In this document: piece by piece, positions 62,373-64,000 of the stretch | Layout of the letters: every line of letters starts with the position of its first letter | How positions within the stretch are numbered: position 1 is the first letter of the stretch | Source of the DNA: Paractinoplanes abujensis | Lineage (GTDB): Bacteria > Actinomycetota > Actinomycetes > Mycobacteriales > Micromonosporaceae | DNA: 64,000 nt | Assembly (NCBI RefSeq): GCF_014204895.1 | Contig: NZ_JACHMF010000001.1 | Span: forward strand, 5,332,001-5,396,000 | Direction: 5' to 3' | Translations under genes and position numbers: made by a program | Notes under the pieces: generated by a model | Told to the model about the DNA's origin: nothing | Database searches by the model: none | The model's input: only the letters and a program-made list of their open reading frames with translations

Positions 62373-63365
62373 GTGATTCGGATCGAGATCGATGAGCCGA
62401 CGCTGTCGCGCACCCGGATCGCGATCAGTCCGCTGGCCGAGGTGTTCTGCAGTCTCACTCTGCTGCAGCGCAACCCCGGGACCGTGCCCTGGCCGTACGA
62501 GGACTGGGCCCGCCGCGCCCGGGGTCTGACCGCGTCGGTGTCGCTCTACCTGTCGTTGCCGTCGGTGTCGCCGGACTTCCTGTGCCCGCCGCCGCTCACC
62601 GCGATGCCTACCATCGCCGAGCAGCTCGATCAGGTGCGGGCCACGCCGGCCGAAGTGATCGAGCACGAGATCGCCAAGCACTATCCGGACGGTGACGTGC
62701 TGCCGGGGCTGCGGCCGTTCCTGGACGACCGGCAGGCCGCGCTCGACCGGCTCGCCGACGGTGTCCGGGCGTACTGGGACGCGGCGCTCGCGCCCTCCTG
62801 GCCGGCCATGCGGGCCGCGCTCGACGAGGAAGTGCTGCTGCGGGCGCGGGCGCTGGCCGCCGACGGGCCGGACGCGCTGCTGGCCAAGCTGCACGAGCGG
62901 ATCCGCTGGGAGCGGCCCGTGCTCACCCTGGTCAAGCCGCTCGAGCAGTCGTTCCGGGCGGTCAACCAACGGCTGCTGCTGGTCCCGTTGATCTTCTCGC
63001 GGGGCGCTTTGCTGTGCTCGTGCGACCAGCCCGACCTGGTGATGGTCACCTACCAGTCGCGCGGGGCGGCGGCGCTGGCCGGGACGCCCGTGCCGGCCGC
63101 CGACGACCGTCTCGCCGTCCTGCTCGGGCGGGGACGGGCCGCCGTGCTGCGGGCGTTGACCACTCCGGCCACCACGACCGGGCTGGCCACCTCCCTCGGG
63201 CTGGCCCCGAGCACGATCTCGGAGCATCTGACGGGCCTGCTCGCGGCCGGGGTCGTGCACCGCCGCCGGGCCGGGCGCCGCGTGCTCTACGGTCTCGAAC
63301 CGGCCGGGGTGGCCCTCGTGCGGCTGCTCGGCGAGGATTCGGCCCGCACCGAATTCGTTTCCTAG
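62373..63365 (+). CDS. ArsR-like winged-helix regulator with DUF5937-type N-terminus
   Basis: The 330-residue protein from GTG 62373 begins IRIEIDEPTLSRTRIAISPLAEV, a start seen in actinobacterial DUF5937 regulators. A helical middle region follows, and a C-terminal winged helix at about 245-320 reads VLRALTTPATTTGLATSLGLAPSTISEHLTGLLAAGVVHRRRAGRRVLY. It likely senses a small molecule or cell state through the N-terminal part and controls the ABC transporter gene immediately downstream (30-bp gap). It is divergent from phoD. Confidence 0.85.
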   Translation: MIRIEIDEPTLSRTRIAISPLAEVFCSLTLLQRNPGTVPWPYEDWARRARGLTASVSLYLSLPSVSPDFLCPPPLTAMPTIAEQLDQVRATPAEVIEHEIAKHYPDGDVLPGLRPFLDDRQAALDRLADGVRAYWDAALAPSWPAMRAALDEEVLLRARALAADGPDALLAKLHERIRWERPVLTLVKPLEQSFRAVNQRLLLVPLIFSRGALLCSCDQPDLVMVTYQSRGAAALAGTPVPAADDRLAVLLGRGRAAVLRALTTPATTTGLATSLGLAPSTISEHLTGLLAAGVVHRRRAGRRVLYGLEPAGVALVRLLGEDSARTEFVS

Positions 63366-63394
63366 ACGCCGGTCGATTCCCTAGCGTTCCGCGC

Positions 63395-64000
63395 ATGGGG
63401 AACGAGTACGCCATCGAGCGGAAGACTTACGCCGCACCTACAAGGCCCGTACGGGCTGGCTCAAGCCCAGACGCACCGAGGTCGAGGCGGTCCGCGGGGT
63501 GACCTTCACGGTCGGCCGCGGCGAACTGTTCGGGCTGCTCGGACCGAACGGTGCGGGCAAGACGACCACCATCAAACTGCTCAACACCCTGCTCATCCCG
63601 ACCTCGGGCACGGCCCGGATCTGCGGGCACGACGTCGAGAAGGACACCCGGGAGGTGCGCCGCAGGATCGGCTACGTGTTCGGCGGTGACCGTGGGCTCT
63701 ACGACCGCCTGTCCGCCCTGGACAACCTGCGGTATTTCGCCGAGCTGTACGGGGTGGCGCCACGCGACCAGAAGCGGCGCATCGGCGACCTGCTCGAACT
63801 GGTGGGCCTGACCGGACGCGAGGGTGAGCGGGTCGAGGGCTACTCGCGGGGCATGCGGCAGCGCCTGCACATCGCGCGCGGGCTGCTGCACTCGCCCGAC
63901 GTGCTGTTCCTCGACGAACCCTCGATCGGGGTCGACCCGGTGGCCGCCCGCGAGCTGCGGCGCACGGTGGCCGACCTGGCCTCGACGGGGACGACCGTGC
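63395..64000 (+). CDS. ABC transporter ATP-binding protein, 3' part outside window, apparent frameshift near codon 9
   Basis: A clear ABC ATPase can be read: Walker A in GPNGAGKTTT near 63541-63570, a Q-loop region, the signature YSRGMRQRL and Walker B VLFLDEPSIGVDP. However, that frame has a stop at 63382 and no start codon before the domain. The ATG at 63395 gives MGNEYAIE in another frame, then leaves it. Adding one base at about 63418 (GAGCGG to GAGGCGG) would join MGNEYAIE to AEDLRRTYKARTG, exactly the expected ABC N-terminus. So there is a one-base deletion, either a sequencing error in a G run or a real mutation. The rest lies beyond the window. Confidence 0.8.

Overview
The window is a continuous piece of a high-GC actinobacterial chromosome. 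The codon use is strongly GC-biased, GTG starts are common, the housekeeping order is actinobacterial (comEA-comEC-holA, lepA-hemW-hrcA-dnaJ, rplU-rpmA-obgE-nadD-rsfS), and several families are typical of Micromonosporaceae. An Actinoplanes- or Micromonospora-like organism is my best guess; this is inference, because no rRNA or species marker is present. I see no insertion sequence, phage, tRNA, rRNA or CRISPR array. Gene density is high, and only one stretch without a gene (23646-24005) exceeds 300 bases.

Region 1 (1-9645) is accessory and metabolic. It holds the end of a DUF4241 protein, a divergent azoreductase/MarR pair with two mirror-image operator dyads, and then a catabolic island. 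In the island an IclR regulator and an amidohydrolase run leftward. A tightly overlapping five-gene operon runs rightward: family III CoA-transferase, citryl-CoA lyase-like protein, LigB, LigA and an MDR oxidoreductase. Matching CGGAC-N4-GTCCG dyads sit in front of both arms. This looks like an uncharacterised aromatic ring-cleavage route and is the best candidate for a new system in the window.

Region 2 (9775-25420) is mostly housekeeping: dnaJ and hrcA behind a CIRCE element, hemW, an enoyl-CoA hydratase, a PAS-ended membrane sensor, lepA, a MOSC protein, rpsT and holA. Region 3 (25664-36728) has the comEC/comEA DNA-uptake pair, a HemK-like methyltransferase, DegV, a nadD-rsfS-phosphatase cluster and a sensorless hybrid histidine kinase.

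Region 4 (36733-43672) has pepN, then a trpS of the auxiliary kind preceded by an 11-codon leader peptide with tandem Trp codons and a terminator/antiterminator pair, then obgE, rpmA and rplU. Region 5 (43795-53717) has a very large RNase E/G, two radical-SAM-associated genes, and an RsbQ/RsbP/RsbV-like energy-stress module whose phosphatase also carries an anti-sigma-type kinase domain.

Region 6 (53884-64000) has a Pro-rich membrane protein, an iron-sulfur photolyase, an acyltransferase, ileS behind a translational T-box, a Tat-exported PhoD phosphatase, an ArsR-like regulator and the start of an ABC-transporter ATPase. That last gene appears frameshifted near codon 9. Three RNA- or ligand-sensing controls can be read directly from the DNA: the trp attenuator, the ileS T-box and CIRCE.
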